Positions 62,022 through 64,000 of a stretch of 64,000 nucleotides of DNA are shown piece by piece (the first letter of the stretch is position 1; each line of letters begins with the position of its first letter). The notes beneath the pieces were generated by a model that saw nothing but the letters and a program-made list of their open reading frames with translations, did not search any database and had not been told where the DNA came from. The stretch is from Marivita sp. (GTDB lineage Bacteria; Pseudomonadota; Alphaproteobacteria; Rhodobacterales; Rhodobacteraceae). The stretch lies in assembly GCF_022763305.1 (NCBI RefSeq), contig NZ_JALEGT010000052.1, positions 1 to 64,000 of the forward strand. The letters are read 5' to 3'. A program made the position numbers and the translations under genes.

Positions 62022-63776
62022 TTACACCATGACTGCACCCTTGGAGCCGATGGCATCCTTGGTGCTGGCTTCGCCAAGCAGCATCTTGTTGTGCGGCTCA
62101 CCCGACGGGATCATCGGGAAACAGTTCTCGTGCTTCTCAACGAGGCAGTCAAAGATCACCGGCCCGTCATAGTTCAGCATCTCCATGATCGCATCATCGA
62201 GATCGGCCGGATCCTTGCACAGGATGCCCTTGCAGCCGAACGCTTCGGCAAGCTTCACGAAATCGGGCAGGGCCTCGGACCAGCTGTGCGAATAGCGCTC
62301 GCCATGCAGCAGCTCCTGCCACTGGCGCACCATGCCCAGACGCTCGTTGTTGAGGATGAACTGCTTGACCGGCAGACGGTACTGCACCGCGGTGCTCATC
62401 TCCTGCATGTTCATCAACCACGAGGCCTCGCCCGCCACGTTGATCACTAGCGCATCGGGATGCGCCACCTGCACGCCGATCGAGGCCGGGGTGCCGTAAC
62501 CCATCGTGCCCAGACCGCCCGAGGTCATCCAGCGATTGGGGTCTTCGAACCCGAGGTATTGCGCGGCCCACATCTGGTGCTGGCCCACCTCGGTGGTGAT
62601 GTAGCGGTCACGCCCCTTTGTCAGCTGCTCAAGCCGGTCCAGCGCATATTGCGGACGGATCGACTTTTCCGAGGGCTTGTACTTGAGGCAGTCCACCGCG
62701 CGCCATTGTTCGATCTGGTGCCACCACTTGGACAGGCCTTCCTTGTTGACCTTGCGCCCGCGCGCCTTCCAGACCTTGAGGATATCCTCGAGCACATGGC
62801 CCACATCGCCGATGATCGGCATGTCGACCCTGATCACCTTGTTGATCGAGCTGGGATCGATGTCGATATGTGCCTTGCGCGATTTCGGGCTGAACGCATC
62901 CAGCCGCCCGGTGATCCGGTCGTCGAACCGTGCGCCGACGTTGATCATCAGGTCACAGCCGTGCATCGCAAGATTGGCCTCGTAGAGCCCGTGCATGCCC
63001 AGCATGCCAAGCCAGTTCTTGCCCGAGGCCGGATAACAGCCCAGACCCATCAGGGTCGAGGTGATCGGAATACCCGTGGCGTCGACCAGTTCGCGCAGCA
63101 ATTGGCTGGCGCCCGGGCCGGAATTGATCACGCCCCCACCGGTGTAGAAAACCGGGCGTTCCGCCACTTCGAGGGCTTCCACCAGCTGCGTGATAGTTTC
63201 CATGTCGCCCTTGAGCTGCGGCTGGTAATGGCTGACCTTCGCCTTGGCCTTCTCCGTATATGTGCCGCTTGCGAACTGCACATCCTTGGGGATGTCGATC
63301 AGGACCGGGCCGGGACGACCCGAGGTCGCCACGTGAAAGGCCTCGTGGATGGTGCCCGAAAGCTGATCCGTGTCCTTGACCAGCCAGTTATGCTTGGTGC
63401 AGGGGCGGGTGATGCCGACCGTGTCCGCTTCCTGGAACGCGTCCGAGCCGATCATGAAGGTCGGCACCTGTCCGGTCAGAACGACAATCGGAATGCTGTC
63501 CATCAGCGCGTCCGTCAAACCGGTGACCGCGTTGGTGGCACCGGGGCCGGATGTCACGAGAACAACCCCGGGCTTGCCCGTGGCGCGCGCATAGCCTTCG
63601 GCGGCGTGCACAGCACCCTGTTCGTGGCGCACGAGGTAATGCCGAATGCCGTTCTGTTGAAAAATCTCGTCGTAAATCGGTAGCACAGCGCCACCGGGAT
63701 ACCCGAATACTGTGTCCACACCCTGATCCTTCAGGGCCTGAACCACCATTTTCGCTCCGGTCATCTGACGTGTCAT
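62022..63776 (-). CDS. ilvB: acetolactate synthase large subunit
   Basis: The 584-residue ThDP enzyme makes acetolactate or acetohydroxybutyrate, the first committed step to valine, leucine and isoleucine. Domains: PYR (VFGYPGGAVLPIYDEIFQ; catalytic Glu in LVRHEQGAVHAAEGYA), a central FAD-binding domain, and PP (QYLGFEDPNRWMTSGGLGTM). The Mg-ThDP motif that is GDGS in E. coli reads AGEAS here, followed at the correct distance by ILNN. It is preceded by the leader peptide and attenuator. Confidence 0.96.
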   Translation of the reverse strand: MTRQMTGAKMVVQALKDQGVDTVFGYPGGAVLPIYDEIFQQNGIRHYLVRHEQGAVHAAEGYARATGKPGVVLVTSGPGATNAVTGLTDALMDSIPIVVLTGQVPTFMIGSDAFQEADTVGITRPCTKHNWLVKDTDQLSGTIHEAFHVATSGRPGPVLIDIPKDVQFASGTYTEKAKAKVSHYQPQLKGDMETITQLVEALEVAERPVFYTGGGVINSGPGASQLLRELVDATGIPITSTLMGLGCYPASGKNWLGMLGMHGLYEANLAMHGCDLMINVGARFDDRITGRLDAFSPKSRKAHIDIDPSSINKVIRVDMPIIGDVGHVLEDILKVWKARGRKVNKEGLSKWWHQIEQWRAVDCLKYKPSEKSIRPQYALDRLEQLTKGRDRYITTEVGQHQMWAAQYLGFEDPNRWMTSGGLGTMGYGTPASIGVQVAHPDALVINVAGEASWLMNMQEMSTAVQYRLPVKQFILNNERLGMVRQWQELLHGERYSHSWSEALPDFVKLAEAFGCKGILCKDPADLDDAIMEMLNYDGPVIFDCLVEKHENCFPMIPSGEPHNKMLLGEASTKDAIGSKGAVMV

Positions 63777-63815
63777 CGCTTTGCTCCGTATACAGACACT
63801 TCTGTTCGTTACGCG

Positions 63816-63844
63816 AAAAAAAACCCCCGATGTTCAGTCGGGGG
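63816..63844 (-). terminator. ilvBH attenuator terminator
   Basis: A 7-bp stem (63824-63830 and 63838-63844; arms CCCCCGA/TCGGGGG) with a 7-base loop is followed on the minus strand by eight T at 63816-63823. It lies between the leader peptide and ilvB. A competing hairpin uses GCGCATGGG (63844-63852) and CCCATGCGC (63877-63885, inside the leader coding region). Confidence 0.9.
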
Positions 63845-63869
63845 CGCATGGGGGCTTGATCTGGTTCCG

Positions 63870-63920
63870 TTACCGGCCCATGCGCACTTTCTCTACCACA
63901 ATGACTAGGACTCGTGCCAT
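63870..63920 (-). CDS. ilvBH leader peptide, 16 aa
   Basis: The short frame encodes MARVLVIVVEKVRMGR, with five Val, one Leu and one Ile in the first 12 codons. It starts 7-8 bases after a strong AGGAG and ends with TAA before the terminator hairpin. This is the layout of a branched-chain amino-acid attenuator leader: ribosome stalling at scarce Val/Leu/Ile codons would change which hairpin forms. Confidence 0.87.
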   Translation of the reverse strand: MARVLVIVVEKVRMGR

Positions 63921-63944
63921 GTCGGCTCCTTTTCGCGTGGGCGG

Positions 63945-63973
63945 ACATTATGGTGAGCCTCCGGGGGCGTCAA
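63945..63973 (-). promoter_or_regulatory. sigma70-like promoter of ilvBH
   Basis: On the minus strand TTGACG (63968-63973) and TAATGT (63945-63950) are 17 bases apart. The start of the leader peptide is 25 bp downstream of the -10 box, leaving a short 5' leader before its ribosome binding site. Confidence 0.75.
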
Positions 63974-64000
63974 CATCGAAATCGAAGAAAAAAGTACCAG

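Overview
The window is a gene-dense, high-GC chromosomal segment of an alphaproteobacterium, most likely order Rhodobacterales (Roseobacter group). The evidence is an ALA synthase (C4 pathway hemA) with an FNR/FnrL-type box, a DksA that keeps one of four zinc-finger cysteines, a compact SUMT/DUF2849/sulfite reductase/APS reductase/DUF934 operon with a divergent Lrp/AsnC regulator, and the overall gene content. No prophage, insertion sequence, CRISPR array or rRNA operon is visible. Most of the window is core genome.

Layout. 0-10.5 kb: a short-chain dehydrogenase and an AlkC-type DNA alkylation repair protein; an M48 protease; OsmC; a VWA protein/small membrane protein/DedA operon coupled by 4-bp overlaps; a DUF2927 lipoprotein with its own overlapping small membrane protein; a GNAT; an RlmL-type methyltransferase; and the MoxR ATPase that normally partners the VWA protein. 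10.6-18.4 kb: dksA, a flavin monooxygenase, a Spondin-repeat/DUF4214 protein, an XdhC/molybdopterin-binding pair, infC and an Ala-rich anchored protein. 18.4-25.9 kb: ferredoxin-NADP reductase, the sulfite-assimilation operon, a cytochrome P450 and tpiA. 26-34.8 kb: a 2OG-Fe(II) oxygenase, a LysE exporter, an A-type Fe-S carrier, a DUF3307/SatD-like pair, TfoX-N, SufT, a globin, a RimB-RimK fusion, tgt and a methyltransferase. 35-41.5 kb: lon, an HU-like gene, two tRNA-Val genes flanking a LysR gene, a membrane LytTR regulator and two tRNA-Asp genes. 41.5-64 kb: a hydrolase, an M20 peptidase, hemA, a RodZ-like gene beside ispG, a DsbA-like protein, a BepA-like M48 protease, an aminotransferase, the cell-wall genes amiC and mrcA, prfB, a DUF2189 protein, a Rieske oxygenase, an XRE regulator and ilvBH.

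Sequence signals not explained by the genes are the most interesting part. (1) A dispersed double-palindrome element occurs three times (6184, 9636, 57435), each time just downstream of a gene. (2) A complete attenuator precedes ilvBH: sigma70-like promoter, 16-codon Val/Leu/Ile-rich leader peptide, competing hairpin and U-tract terminator. (3) infC appears to start at ATA. (4) Two near-identical 16-bp operator-like repeats lie directly before the SatD-like HTH gene. I did not find a convincing wholly new multi-gene system. The nearest candidates are the SatD/DUF3307 pair with its operator repeats and the double-palindrome family.
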